In this document: one piece after another, positions 8,525-17,603 of the stretch | Position numbering within the stretch: the first letter of the stretch is position 1 | Layout: each line of letters begins with the position of its first letter | Assembly (NCBI GenBank): GCA_013329165.1 | Contig: DUKV01000039.1 | Span: 1-64,000, forward strand | Length of the DNA stretch: 64,000 nucleotides | DNA from: Methanocalculus sp. | GTDB lineage: Archaea > Halobacteriota > Methanomicrobia > Methanomicrobiales > Methanocorpusculaceae | Reading direction: 5' to 3' | Translations under genes and position numbers: made by a program | Notes under the pieces: model-generated | Databases searched by the model: none | What the model saw: the letters and a program-made list of their open reading frames with translations, nothing else | Told to the model about the DNA's origin: nothing

Positions 8525-8701
8525 ATGCTAAAAGAAAAGGTAAAACGATGGAACGCTGAGCTGAAGGCAGAAGGAATAGCGGAAGGGGAAGTTAAGGAAC
8601 GGCGGACACTCCTTCGCAGGATGAAGGCATTTGGGATGTCCATCAGTGAGATCTCAGAGGTCACCGGATTGCCGGAAGAGGAGATTCGCCACCTGATCTG
8701 A
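8525..8701 (+). CDS. Short ORF resembling the C-terminal tail of Rpn-type nuclease/transposase proteins
   Basis: A 58-residue ORF: a lysine/glutamate-rich helix (MLKEKVKRWNAELKAEGIAE) followed by RRMKAFGMSISEISEVTGLPEEEIRHLI, a helix-turn-helix-like tail. The closing pattern 'G.S..EIS..TGL..EEI..L' is what I associate with the C-terminus of Rpn/YhgA-like (PD-D/E-XK) proteins. No nuclease domain precedes it in any frame, so it is either a remnant or a free-standing small protein. GTGGGGATACC just before the ATG gives a weak ribosome binding site. Confidence 0.5.
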   Translation: MLKEKVKRWNAELKAEGIAEGEVKERRTLLRRMKAFGMSISEISEVTGLPEEEIRHLI

Positions 8702-8963
8702 TCCGGGTTTGATCTATTTTACTATCCAGAAGCGATCCTGCGTACATCCCCTATAGACAACACATCCTCGATCTGATGCCATCCCCGCCTTCATTATCTT
8801 TCTTTTTAGAGGGGTGCCATATCCTTCTACACCCGCTTCGTGTTCCCCGGCTCCTTCTCCTCTCCCTCTCCTTTCCACACCCTTTCTGTAACAACCATTA
8901 CCTGTCCGGAATGGAATCTTCAATGAGGACTACGCAACTCATCAACCATCCCAGTCAGCCAGT

Positions 8964-9453
8964 TCAGAAGTCGCCAGTCTTGTCAATTATTATTGTAACT
9001 CCCCGTGAGCTCCTTCTGATCACGATCCTCTTCATAATCTCTTCCCTGATATCTTCTGTAAGCTGACGGAACTGCCACTCGTATTCAGCCTGAACCGCCG
9101 TCAGGGCATGGGCAGGATCAGCGGCTGCAATTGCTTTGAGGGCATAGTATGCACCACCATAGGCGTGCTGGGGCACATGGGCGGTCGCGACCGCGTCCGG
9201 CGGCACGTGCAGCGAAAGTGGCTGGGATATTCGATGCAACCTCCCTGGCAGCCGCATGGGCGGCAAGCGATGCCCCACGTATTTCGTCCATCGAAATGTA
9301 GCCAGTATCAATCCACCTCCGGCAGACATTCAGTGCAGTCCGTGGCCGTTCGTCCCATGGATATGCACTTTCAAAGAATGGAAGCACCCGTTCTGCGCAA
9401 TCGGCAGCCCAGGTGGTCATCTCTCTCTTTTCATCACAGCTGTACTTCTTCAT
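8964..9453 (-). pseudogene. Frameshifted Imm-5-like putative immunity protein
   Basis: Two minus-strand frames together make one protein. The first (from 9453) reads WAADCAERVLPFFESAYPWDERPRTAL...GASLAAHAAAREVA. The second reads DAVATAHVPQHAYGGAYYALKAI...EYEWQFRQLTEDIREEI. This is the layout of the Imm-5-like 'putative immunity protein' family (about 160 aa, conserved DCAE, RPR, AHAAAR and HA.GGAYYA.KA). The shift falls near 9195-9212; removing one G from the GCCGCCGGACGC segment restores AARAADAVATAHV. Either the gene is dead or the sequence has an indel error. No toxin partner is visible nearby. Confidence 0.7.
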
Positions 9454-9548
9454 CGGGTTAGAAGATTATTGGAAGTTCTTCGGTCAGGCAGATGGATCAA
9501 CCCGGAGGATGTACCTGCATACACCAATTGGAATACGAACAAAAGAAG

Positions 9549-9623
9549 CGGGCCTGGGGGGATTCGAACCCCCGACATTCGGGTTAGAAGCCCGACGCTC
9601 TATCCTGGCTAAGCCACAAGCCC
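9549..9623 (-). tRNA. tRNA-Arg (TCT)
   Basis: A 75-nt cloverleaf on the minus strand. Acceptor arms GGGCTTG/CAGGCCC pair with one T-G, the T-arm is GGGGGTTCGAATCCCCC, and the anticodon stem CGGGC/ACCCG frames the TCT anticodon. The discriminator is G and no CCA is encoded. It lies directly downstream of the sparse region that holds the broken immunity gene. Confidence 0.93.
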
Positions 9624-9862
9624 TTGGAAGGATATAATAGTTCGATCTTGTTGTTTTTATTCCTTTGTACGATACCAGAGGCTTTGGGCAGAAGATCCTC
9701 CTGGAGATCAGTCATTATGAAGATGAAATACTGTGGGTGACGTTCATGACGGGTGCTGAAAACCCCCCACAACGACTCCTCTCCACTCATCGAAACCTTT
9801 AACAGTATCTCTGTGTAATGCTCACCTGTTGCCGCAATGCGGCATATACAGGTGATATGAAT

Positions 9863-10348
9863 ATGATGCCAACAAAGATGCAGGATCTGATCAATGCCCA
9901 GATCAATGCCGAGATGTACTCATCGTACCTGTACCTCTCGATGTCCGCATGGTGCTCAGAGAATGACTGGAATGGTTTCGCTCACTGGCTCCGCCTTCAG
10001 GCAGAGGAAGAGCTTGGACATGCGATGAAGTTCTATGATTACCTAAATGAGCGGGGCGGCAGCATCAAGCTTGCCGCAATCGCCGCTCCAAAGCCCGACT
10101 GGAAGGATCTGCCTGCCATCTTCACGGAGGTCTATGCGCATGAGCAGAAGGTCACCGGTATGATCAACGCCATGATGGCCGAAGCGATCAAACAGAAGGA
10201 TTATGCATCTGAAATCATGCTCCAGTGGTTTGTCACCGAGCAGGTTGAAGAAGAGGCAAATGCCTCTGAGATAGTGGCAACCCTTGAAAAGATCGGTCCC
10301 GCAACAGGCGGTCTCTACCATCTTGACCACCAGCTCGGTAAGCGATAA
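9863..10348 (+). CDS. Ferritin (bacterial-type, non-heme)
   Basis: A 161-residue four-helix-bundle ferritin that oxidises and stores iron as a 24-mer cage in the cytoplasm. The ferroxidase-centre pattern is present: E in NAEMYSSYLYLS, ExxH in EEELGHAMKFYDY, and E/Q in WFVTEQVEEEANA. AGGTGA at 9850-9855, seven bases before the ATG at 9863, fixes the start; the ATG at 9857 is too close. Length and sequence match FtnA-type ferritins. It precedes the copper ATPase on the same strand but is separated from it by a T-rich stretch and a palindrome, so independent transcription is likely. Confidence 0.93.
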   Translation: MMPTKMQDLINAQINAEMYSSYLYLSMSAWCSENDWNGFAHWLRLQAEEELGHAMKFYDYLNERGGSIKLAAIAAPKPDWKDLPAIFTEVYAHEQKVTGMINAMMAEAIKQKDYASEIMLQWFVTEQVEEEANASEIVATLEKIGPATGGLYHLDHQLGKR

Positions 10349-10394
10349 ATGTCCGAAAAGAACCCCTCTTTTTTGCTGCTGGCGCACCATACAG

Positions 10395-10411
10395 CCAGAC
10401 AATTCGTCTGG
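10395..10411. promoter_or_regulatory. Hyphenated palindrome in front of the copper ATPase
   Basis: CCAGAC-AATTC-GTCTGG is a perfect 6+6 inverted repeat with a 5-base spacer, ending 8 bp before the copA ATG and touching its GGGAG ribosome binding site. It could be an operator for a copper-responsive repressor or a translation-controlling hairpin. No regulator gene is adjacent, so the role is inferred from position. Confidence 0.4.
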
Positions 10412-10419
10412 GAGATCCA

Positions 10420-12855
10420 ATGATAACAACACACATCAGGATCGCCGGGATGCATTGTGCAACCTGTGCGAAGGCGATTGAGACATCTCTTCTCGGGCAG
10501 AATGGGATCTCCTCAGCGGTGGTAAACCTCGCTGCAGAGAAGGTGCGTGTTGAGTTTGATCCGGACCTCGTATCTCTTCTGGATATTGAAGATGCTATCA
10601 GGAAGGCAGGCTTCTCACCAGTCCCCGAAACATGTACCCTTGGGATCACCGGCATGCACTGTGCCGTCTGTGTGCAGTCTGTTGAAAAGGCACTCTCTGA
10701 TCTCCCCGGTATCACTTCAGTCTCTGTCAATCTCGCCACAGAGCGGGCATATCTTACGTACTATCCGGATATTACGTCAATGGAAGAGATCAAGGCAGCA
10801 GTTTCGGCAGCCGGATTTACGGCCACCGCGACAGATGATGATGCTTCATCCCAATCCTTTGATACAGAGGCTGCCCGTGACCTTCGGATGAAGGCATACC
10901 GCACAATCCTTGGATTTGCAGTTTCCGGGTTCCTGATGCTCCTGATGTGGACAAAACCGCCTCTCCCGCTCCCGTTGCCCCTGATGCTCTTTCTCATCGC
11001 AACACCCTTCTTTGCCTTCCTGTCGTACCCAATATTTAAAGCGGCTATTCTCTCGCTTGCAAACGGCATGCTGGACATGGATGTTATGTACTCCCTTGGT
11101 ATCGGGACAGCATATGGATCAAGTGTCCTCTCGACCTTTGGGATCTTCCTCTCAGCTGACTTCAACTTCTATGAGACTGCGATCATGCTCACCGCGTTCC
11201 TCACCCTTGGCCGATATCTTGAGGCACGGGCAAAAGGAAAGACGAGTGAGGCGATCCGATCTCTCATAAATCTCCAGCCAAAGACAGCAACCGTGATCAG
11301 GGATGGATCGGAGATCACGGTCCCCGTCGGGGAGATTGCCGTATATGATCTCGTTCTCGTCCGACCTGGTGAAGCAATTCCGGTGGATGGAACGGTTGTT
11401 GAAGGAGAGAGCCATGTGGATGAGTCTCTTGTGACCGGTGAGCCTCTCCCGGTCCTGAAAGGAAAAGATGCAGATGTCATCGGAGGGACCATCTCAACAA
11501 ACGGAGCGATTACGATCTATGCAACAGAGGTCGGAAAAGATACTGTCCTCGCAAAAATCATCAGGATGGTTGAGGAGGCACAGGGGAGCAAACCCCCGGT
11601 TCAGCGGATTGCAGATACGGCGGTAACATACTTCATCCCGGCGGTGCTGATCATCGCGTTTTCAGCCTTTGCCTTCTGGTACTTCATCGCCGGATCCCCG
11701 CTCATCTTTGCCGTCACCGCCCTCATCTCGGTGCTGGTTGTCGCCTGCCCCTGTGCCCTCGGGCTTGCGACCCCGACAGCAATCACCGTTGGAATCGGGC
11801 GTGGTGCGGCACTTGGGATTCTGATCAGAAACGGGGAGGTGCTTGAGCAGTCCGGCATGATCACCACCGTTGCGATTGACAAGACCGGCACCCTCACCGA
11901 AGGCCGACCTGAAGTAACCGAGATCGCACCCTACGATCTCAGTCCGGAAGACCTCATCTCGTATGCAGCATCTGTTGAACGATTATCGCTCCACCCCCTT
12001 GCAGCGGCAATTCTGAGGAAAGCTGAAGAGACCAATGCACCAATCCTTGAAGTGGCCGGTTTTCAGTCATTCAGCGGCAGAGGGGTCTTTGGATATCTTC
12101 AGGATCTCCCGGTTCTCATCGGCAACCGGTCATTATTTGAGGATCAATCAATTCAAATTCCCAAAAATGCACTTGGTTCGATCATCAGGTTTGAGAGTGA
12201 AGGCAGAACCGTCCCCCTCATCGCTGTGAATGGAACCTATGCGGGATGTATTGCCATCACCGATCCGATCAAACCTACATCCCGTGATGCAGTTCGGATA
12301 TTTGAGGAGATGGGGCTCTCTGTCGTGATGATCACCGGCGATAACGAATATACCGCCCAGGTGATCGGAGATGAGATCGGGATCACGCGTATCCTTGCAG
12401 GTATCCTTCCATGGGATAAGGCAGATGAGGTATCACGGCTTCAGGAGCGGGGTGAACATGTTGCCTTTATTGGTGATGGGATCAATGATGCACCGGCTCT
12501 TGCACAGGCGGATGTCGGGATCGCCATCTCCAGTGGAACCGATGTTGCGGTGGAGAGCGGCGGCATCGTGCTGATGAAGAGCGATCCCATCGATGCTGCT
12601 GCTGCAATCCAGCTTGCCAGGGCAGTGATGGGCAGGATCCGGATGAATCTCTTCTGGGCATTCTTCTATAACATCCTCCTCATCCCGCTTGCAGCAGGGC
12701 TTCTCACCCCGTTCTTTGGGATCACCTTCCGCCCCGAATTTGCAGGACTTGCGATGGCACTCTCATCAGTGACGGTCGTCTCGCTCTCCCTCCTCCTGAA
12801 AGGCTATACGCCCCCGGCACAGAAGAGGGAAGTCCCTCCGGCGGAGGCCGGATAA
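10420..12855 (+). CDS. copA: Cu+-exporting P1B-type ATPase
   Basis: An 811-residue heavy-metal P-type ATPase. Two N-terminal HMA domains carry GMHCATC (C13, C16) and GMHCAVC (C81, C84). About eight membrane helices follow, with the intramembrane CPC (C443-P-C445). The actuator TGE is in VTGEPLPV, the phosphorylation site is D487 in DKTGTLTEG, and the hinge is GDGINDAPALAQAD. The final helix has MALSS, the P1B-1 monovalent-copper signature. It pumps Cu+ (or Ag+) out of the cytoplasm using ATP. GGGAG precedes the ATG. A palindrome overlaps the leader. No copper chaperone or regulator is adjacent. Confidence 0.95.
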   Translation: MITTHIRIAGMHCATCAKAIETSLLGQNGISSAVVNLAAEKVRVEFDPDLVSLLDIEDAIRKAGFSPVPETCTLGITGMHCAVCVQSVEKALSDLPGITSVSVNLATERAYLTYYPDITSMEEIKAAVSAAGFTATATDDDASSQSFDTEAARDLRMKAYRTILGFAVSGFLMLLMWTKPPLPLPLPLMLFLIATPFFAFLSYPIFKAAILSLANGMLDMDVMYSLGIGTAYGSSVLSTFGIFLSADFNFYETAIMLTAFLTLGRYLEARAKGKTSEAIRSLINLQPKTATVIRDGSEITVPVGEIAVYDLVLVRPGEAIPVDGTVVEGESHVDESLVTGEPLPVLKGKDADVIGGTISTNGAITIYATEVGKDTVLAKIIRMVEEAQGSKPPVQRIADTAVTYFIPAVLIIAFSAFAFWYFIAGSPLIFAVTALISVLVVACPCALGLATPTAITVGIGRGAALGILIRNGEVLEQSGMITTVAIDKTGTLTEGRPEVTEIAPYDLSPEDLISYAASVERLSLHPLAAAILRKAEETNAPILEVAGFQSFSGRGVFGYLQDLPVLIGNRSLFEDQSIQIPKNALGSIIRFESEGRTVPLIAVNGTYAGCIAITDPIKPTSRDAVRIFEEMGLSVVMITGDNEYTAQVIGDEIGITRILAGILPWDKADEVSRLQERGEHVAFIGDGINDAPALAQADVGIAISSGTDVAVESGGIVLMKSDPIDAAAAIQLARAVMGRIRMNLFWAFFYNILLIPLAAGLLTPFFGITFRPEFAGLAMALSSVTVVSLSLLLKGYTPPAQKREVPPAEAG

Positions 12856-13013
12856 TCTCTCATTTTTCTCTCTGATAAAGCAGTGCTTCTTCCGGGTATA
12901 TTTCTGGTATTGAGCGAAAAAAGCTTGTTCTTCGCCTTTTTTTCCTATTTCGTTTATGTATCGAGTTATAGATTTATGAGGTTTCAGAACAGAAGGTACA
13001 TACAGAAACGGAT

Positions 13014-13070
13014 GTCCCCCTCTTTTTCGGGGGCGTGAGGTACCGGACGATACCGGCCGAGCTGAGCACG
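13014..13070 (+). ncRNA. Candidate structured RNA in an AT-rich spacer
   Basis: Between copA and the zinc-ribbon gene, a GC-rich island stands out. It has a 5-bp stem CCCCC/GGGGG (13016-13020, 13029-13033) with a T-rich loop, then CGTG (13034-13037) that can pair with CACG (13067-13070) around two CCGG blocks. A TTATAGATTTATG stretch about 30-45 bp upstream could be a promoter. It could equally be the 5' leader of the downstream gene or just a terminator-like hairpin. Confidence 0.25.
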
Positions 13071-13109
13071 TAGAATAGAATCGTATCAAATAAGTTCGGA
13101 CTGATAAGA

Positions 13110-13583
13110 ATGGGATACCGTACTCACGCACGCCACACCACCTGCCCGGGGTGTAATGAAGAGATCTATATGGAAGAGCTGGTGAAAGGGCAGTGCCCGC
13201 TCTGTGGCTCACCAGTTGAAGAGCTTGAGGCTCAGGAAGAGTCACTCGAGTATGATGATATATTTGAACGCTCAGAGCTTTCATGGCTCGTGCTCCAGTA
13301 CTTCCTCTTTAAGAAGTTCGAGGATCTCGGCGCCAACCCGCTCCAGGTCTTCCGTCTTTTATCCTCGGTTGAGGAGAACGGAGAGGTTGTTGCCACAAAA
13401 AAGGAGAAAGAAGAGCTTCCCTATGAACTGGATGCGGAACTCTCACGGCTGGAGCGGCTGCTCCCGAAGCGGTGCAGTTCATGCCGGAAGATCTTTGTCC
13501 GGGGTGCAAGCAAGAAAGTATCCGGCGATCTTCTCACCAGTGGCATGACGGTCAGCTACCGGTGCCCGAAATGCCGGGTGTAA
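13110..13583 (+). CDS. Zinc-ribbon protein of unknown function
   Basis: A 157-residue soluble protein with two cysteine pairs at each end: CPGC...CPLC near the N-terminus (TTCPGCNEEIY, GQCPLCGSP) and CSSC...CPKC near the C-terminus. Each set can form a four-cysteine zinc ribbon. Between them is an acidic helical region (EELEAQEESLEYDDIFE) and a helical segment (LVLQYFLFKKFEDLGANPLQVF). The architecture suggests a nucleic-acid or protein-interaction adaptor, but I recognise no named family. It is a single gene; a run of ten C follows its stop codon. Confidence 0.8.
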   Translation: MGYRTHARHTTCPGCNEEIYMEELVKGQCPLCGSPVEELEAQEESLEYDDIFERSELSWLVLQYFLFKKFEDLGANPLQVFRLLSSVEENGEVVATKKEKEELPYELDAELSRLERLLPKRCSSCRKIFVRGASKKVSGDLLTSGMTVSYRCPKCRV

Positions 13584-13594
13584 GAGCGTAAAAT

Positions 13595-13604
13595 CCCCCC
13601 CCCC
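13595..13604. repeat. C10 homopolymer tract
   Basis: Ten consecutive C bases lie 12 bp after the zinc-ribbon stop codon, in the spacer before the convergent proS. Intergenic tracts of this length are prone to slippage, but neither flanking gene would be reframed by it. Confidence 0.9.
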
Positions 13605-13660
13605 ATAGCTATTTTCAAGAAAGAATGTGGGTCTCTGCCCGCATTAAAAACAAGAGTGAA

Positions 13661-15088
13661 TTAATATGATCGCCCGATAAGGGCAACCTTCCCTTCTCTT
13701 CCACAGATAATACAGGTGCTCCCGCTCACCTTCTCAGCATGGGATCCACGGAGTTCTGTTCCGAGGAGCGAGGCATCAGTCTCTGCCTCGATTCTGTCGG
13801 CACAGTCACGATCTCCGCACCATGATCCAATGGCAACACCGCTCTCGACAGCGGATCGGATCTCTTCGATGGTGGTGCATATCGCAATCTTTCCTTCCAT
13901 TGCTGCGCTCGCCCGCCCGGTGATCTCATTCTGAATCTCATCGAGCAGTGAGGGCACTTCAGTGGCTGATCTGATCTGCTGCTTCTGCTTGAACCGGTCG
14001 ACGGCGACGATCGTCCCTGCATCAATATCCCGTGGGCCAATCTCAAGCCTGAGCGGGACTCCATGCAGCTCCCAGTGATAGTATTTCGCACCAGGACGCA
14101 TATCGCGGAGATCAAGCTCCACCCGGATGCCGAGTGCCTTCAGCTCATCACGGAGTGACTCTGCTGCCTGGAGCACCTCGTCCTTCCGTTTCCCGATGAT
14201 GATCGGGATGATGGCAACCTGCACCGGGGCCACCGAGGGCGGGAGCACAAGACCGGTGTCATCACCATGTACCGAGATCACAGAGGCGATGCACCGCTCT
14301 GAGATCCCATAACAGGTCTGGTATGCAAGCTGCTGTTCCCCTGCCAGATCCTCGTAGGTGATATCGAAGGTCTTTGAGAAATGTGTCCCGAGGTGATGGG
14401 CGGTTCCGATCTGGAGGGTCTTTCCATCAGGCATGATCGTATCAACAGCGATCGTATAGTCAGCACCCGGGAACTTATCCCAGTCCGGCCGCTTCGAGAT
14501 GAGGATCGGTACACCGAGGGATTCATAGAACTGTGAGTACAGCCGGATCGCCTCTTCCACCTGTTCGGCAGCCTCTTCCCAGGTGCAGTGGACGGTATGG
14601 GCCTCCTTGAAGGAGGTGATCTCCCTGAGCCTGATCAGCGGCCGGGTATGTTTCGTCTCATACCTGAAGGTATTCACGATCTGGTAGAGTTTTAAGGGGA
14701 GATCGGCATGGGATCTCACCCAGAGCGCATACATCGGGTAAATGGAGGTCTCGCTTGTCGGTCTGAGTGCCAGTTTAACATCAAGCTCGGCGAGCCCCCC
14801 ATGCGTCACCCAGTATACCTCCTCCTCAAAGCCCTTGATATGCTCGGCCTCTTTCATGAACTCATGTTCGGGGATGAGGAGCGGGAAGATCGTCTCCTGA
14901 TGATCAACATCAAGGAGCGAGCGGAGTATAGCGTACGTATTCTTCCGGATTGAGAATCCGAACGGATACCAGACATACAGCCCTTTCACAGGATACCGGA
15001 CATCCATGATCTCGGCGCGCCTGAGAATCTCGTTATACCATGCACTGAAATCAGAAATCGGGGGGAGTGCATCCGTCTTATCTTCCAT
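13661..15088 (-). CDS. proS: Prolyl-tRNA synthetase (archaeal/eukaryotic type)
   Basis: A 475-residue class IIa synthetase. Class II motif 2 is seen around [18 protein letters not shown] and motif 3 around [21 protein letters not shown] and the [17 protein letters not shown] region match archaeal ProS. The C-terminal domain has the zinc-type cysteines ([17 protein letters not shown]) and ends in the tyrosine (GRSY) typical of the short archaeal form without an editing insertion. It is the last gene of a minus-strand run DUF63-SpoIIM-proS, ten bases after the SpoIIM stop codon. Confidence 0.96.
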   Translation of the reverse strand: MEDKTDALPPISDFSAWYNEILRRAEIMDVRYPVKGLYVWYPFGFSIRKNTYAILRSLLDVDHQETIFPLLIPEHEFMKEAEHIKGFEEEVYWVTHGGLAELDVKLALRPTSETSIYPMYALWVRSHADLPLKLYQIVNTFRYETKHTRPLIRLREITSFKEAHTVHCTWEEAAEQVEEAIRLYSQFYESLGVPILISKRPDWDKFPGADYTIAVDTIMPDGKTLQIGTAHHLGTHFSKTFDITYEDLAGEQQLAYQTCYGISERCIASVISVHGDDTGLVLPPSVAPVQVAIIPIIIGKRKDEVLQAAESLRDELKALGIRVELDLRDMRPGAKYYHWELHGVPLRLEIGPRDIDAGTIVAVDRFKQKQQIRSATEVPSLLDEIQNEITGRASAAMEGKIAICTTIEEIRSAVESGVAIGSWCGDRDCADRIEAETDASLLGTELRGSHAEKVSGSTCIICGREGKVALIGRSY

Positions 15089-15098
15089 AGTATGCCAC

Positions 15099-15665
15099 CT
15101 AAACGACCATTACTATGATACCTGGTGTTATAAATGCCTCCGTGATTGCAGCAAGAAGAAGAAGCGGGAGCACAGTCTTTGCAAAAATGACCGTGTAACG
15201 CCGGGCATCAATGGCGGCATCCCCGCCTTCAAACAACTCTCTCTGAATGGCACCTGACAGCATCAGGCCGAGGGCGCCGGAGATGAAGAGGGCGGGGAGC
15301 TCGAAGATGCCGTGAGGGAGGAGAGCAGCGACCACATAGGTGACCCCCTGCAGTCCATTTGAGATCTGAGCGACAGCCCCCACGATAACCCCGTTTGTTG
15401 CCAGCACAAAGATCGTCAGGATGCCAAACGTAACTCCTCCGAGGAAGAGGATGATGCAGGCCTGGAGATTATTCATAAAGAGCATCGCAGCCAGCATAAG
15501 CGGGGGTTCTTCCATAAGCGCCTCAAGATCCAGCGCCTCGGCAAGTACCTGCATGACGGTATCTCCGATCATTGGATCGTGCATGACAAGACCTGCTCCC
15601 GCACCTGCTGAAAGAACGAAGATGAAGGCTGCTATCAGGATTGACTGGATGATATTCTCAGACAT
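15099..15665 (-). CDS. Stage II sporulation protein M (SpoIIM)-family membrane protein
   Basis: A 188-residue integral membrane protein with about five hydrophobic segments: [40 protein letters not shown], a segment around [30 protein letters not shown], and a C-terminal [16 protein letters not shown]. The motif [19 protein letters not shown] is diagnostic of the SpoIIM/DUF95 family. In archaea, which do not sporulate, the role is unknown; membrane remodelling or transport has been suggested. It overlaps the DUF63 gene by 8 bp, so the two are translationally coupled. Confidence 0.88.
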   Translation of the reverse strand: MSENIIQSILIAAFIFVLSAGAGAGLVMHDPMIGDTVMQVLAEALDLEALMEEPPLMLAAMLFMNNLQACIILFLGGVTFGILTIFVLATNGVIVGAVAQISNGLQGVTYVVAALLPHGIFELPALFISGALGLMLSGAIQRELFEGGDAAIDARRYTVIFAKTVLPLLLLAAITEAFITPGIIVMVV

Positions 15666-16506
15666 GGAGAACCATCCTCATCATCCCCCGGATACCGGGG
15701 GCCATCCCGACTATGATCATCGCCAGGAGGATCAAATACCAGAGGCCGGTATCACCATTCTCCCTGCGATACATCTCCAGGATATAGACCCCCGGTATCA
15801 GGACAGCCAGTTTCAAAGGATACATCGCAAACGCGGTACCTGTCCAGTCGATGAGCGCTCCCCCGACCACATGCTGCTCCACATACCGTACCGGGTGGAT
15901 ATCGATACCATAACTGGTTGCACTCGCGTCAATCATATGACCGAATATCAGGAGAGTATAGAGCGGATTCTCCATATACTCCCATTTGAGCAGGTACCGG
16001 AGCCCGGCATAGGTGACGGCGGTGGTGATGAGTGCCATCAGGAGTATGGTCAGGAGCACCATGACGTCAAAGCTCGTCTGCGTCACCCCCCACCATATGA
16101 GGAGACAGAACGCAACTGCCGAATAGGCCGCTCCAAGCATCCAGTAGGGGCTGAGGAACGTTTTCACAACACCTGCTGTTTCAAGCCACCGTGCGATGAT
16201 CAGCGAGAGGACGGTGATGACGAAGATCACAAAGAAGATGAGCGGTGTGATCAGGAGGAAGTGAATATCGCTCTGTATCATCCCGGTATCCTCAATCACC
16301 CTGAGGAATCCGCCGAGGAGAACATAGGGGATCGTGGCAAGGATAAACGCACCATCAATGCAAATCTGCTTTCGTGAAAGCCAGCGGTAAACAAGATAGA
16401 CTGCAATGATCAGGATCAGGGCATAAGTGAGGGTATCGACAATTGTATATGCTTCACCATACCTGATGGGATCAATGTAATATTTGTATATGAAGTCACT
16501 AATCAT
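15658..16506 (-). CDS. DUF63-family membrane protein
   Basis: A 282-residue polytopic membrane protein with roughly seven to eight hydrophobic helices. The signature DUF63 elements are present: an N-terminal FIYKYYIDPIRYGEAYTIVDTL and the middle motif FGHMIDASATSYGID. The family is nearly confined to euryarchaea and has no known function. It heads the DUF63-SpoIIM-proS run. Its ATG is only a few bases from the oppositely oriented egsA start, so its promoter must lie within egsA coding sequence. Confidence 0.88.
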   Translation of the reverse strand: MISDFIYKYYIDPIRYGEAYTIVDTLTYALILIIAVYLVYRWLSRKQICIDGAFILATIPYVLLGGFLRVIEDTGMIQSDIHFLLITPLIFFVIFVITVLSLIIARWLETAGVVKTFLSPYWMLGAAYSAVAFCLLIWWGVTQTSFDVMVLLTILLMALITTAVTYAGLRYLLKWEYMENPLYTLLIFGHMIDASATSYGIDIHPVRYVEQHVVGGALIDWTGTAFAMYPLKLAVLIPGVYILEMYRRENGDTGLWYLILLAMIIVGMAPGIRGMMRMVLHV

Positions 16507-16509
16507 GGA

Positions 16510-17598
16510 ATGATCTCGATGAGTTCTGAATACTTCAAGATACTCAAAAATAAAGTTTTTGATAAGTCAAAATGGATGCAGCTTCCCCGTGACGTTGTTA
16601 TTGGCCATGATGCCCTTGACCAGATTCCGCGGGTTCTAGAAGAGCTTGCTCTTGGACGATCAATTCTTCTCCTCTCAGGTCCCCGGACAAACGAGGTGGT
16701 TGGGAACCGTGTCGCTGCTCTGCTTGATGGCCGGTTCGATCTCAGCCGGCATGTCACCGATGCAATCACTCTTGATATGATCCGGTCTGTTGAAGAAGCG
16801 GGATCTGCAGCTGATATCATCATTGCTGTGGGGGGCGGACGGGTCATCGATTCGGCAAAGATTGCCTCATTCAATCTTGACTGTCAGTTCGTCAGTGTGC
16901 CGACCGCAGCATCCCATGATGGGATCGCCTCTTCCCGCGCATCGGTTCCGACAGAAGAGGGGAGTTCCTCACTTGATGCCCATCCCCCGGTTGCAATCGT
17001 TGCAGATACCGGGATCATCGCGGCTGCACCGCACCGCCTCCTTGCATCCGGGTGTGCCGATATCATCTCAAACTATACCGCGATACTCGACTGGGAGCTC
17101 GCCCACCGGCTCCGCGGCGAGGTGCTCTCCGAATATGCGATCGCCCTCTCCCGGATGACTGCCGAGATCCTGGTAAAAGATGCCCATCTCATCCGGCCTA
17201 ATTCCGAGGAGAGTGCATGGATCGTCACAAAAGCGCTTGTCTCTTCAGGAGTTGCCATGAGCATCGCCGGATCGTCCCGGCCAGCGAGTGGGGGAGAGCA
17301 TAAGTTTGGACATGCGGTGGAGCGGCTGGCACCGGGAAAGGTGCTGCATGGTGAGGCCTGCGGCCTTGGGACGATCATCTCGATGTACCTGCATGGAGGT
17401 GACTGGCGGGGCATACGCGACTCCCTCAGAACAATCGGTGCACCGATAACTCCGGCCGAGGTTGGTCTTCCCGATCATATAGCAGCTGAAGCAATCGTGA
17501 TGGCAAAAGGGATACGGCCTGAGCGCTTTACTATCTTTGATATGGGTATCACACAAGAATCAGCAGAGGATCTGATCCGAATGCTGTACCGGGAGTGA
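16510..17598 (+). CDS. egsA: sn-Glycerol-1-phosphate dehydrogenase
   Basis: A 362-residue NAD(P)-dependent enzyme that reduces dihydroxyacetone phosphate to sn-glycerol-1-phosphate, the stereospecific backbone of archaeal ether lipids. It has the Rossmann segment AADIIIAVGGGRVIDSAK, the PTAASHDGIAS segment and the metal/active-site histidine regions GGEHKFGHAVE and VLHGEACGLG. The start may be 16510 or the ATG at 16519; both give a short N-terminal tail before MQLPRDVVIGH. GTATATG at about 16488 would give a leaderless message. It is followed 5 bp later by UPF0179. Confidence 0.95.
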   Translation: MISMSSEYFKILKNKVFDKSKWMQLPRDVVIGHDALDQIPRVLEELALGRSILLLSGPRTNEVVGNRVAALLDGRFDLSRHVTDAITLDMIRSVEEAGSAADIIIAVGGGRVIDSAKIASFNLDCQFVSVPTAASHDGIASSRASVPTEEGSSSLDAHPPVAIVADTGIIAAAPHRLLASGCADIISNYTAILDWELAHRLRGEVLSEYAIALSRMTAEILVKDAHLIRPNSEESAWIVTKALVSSGVAMSIAGSSRPASGGEHKFGHAVERLAPGKVLHGEACGLGTIISMYLHGGDWRGIRDSLRTIGAPITPAEVGLPDHIAAEAIVMAKGIRPERFTIFDMGITQESAEDLIRMLYRE

Positions 17599-17603
17599 GA
17601 TGA

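Noticed and set aside
13595-13604. C10 tract as a phase-variation switch
   Set aside because: It is downstream of both convergent genes and outside any promoter or reading frame, so slippage would have no obvious effect.
15421-16377. 318-codon plus-strand frame opposite SpoIIM and DUF63
   Set aside because: It lies antisense to two recognisable membrane-protein genes and translates to a His/Glu/Asp-rich string, as expected from the complement of hydrophobic codons.
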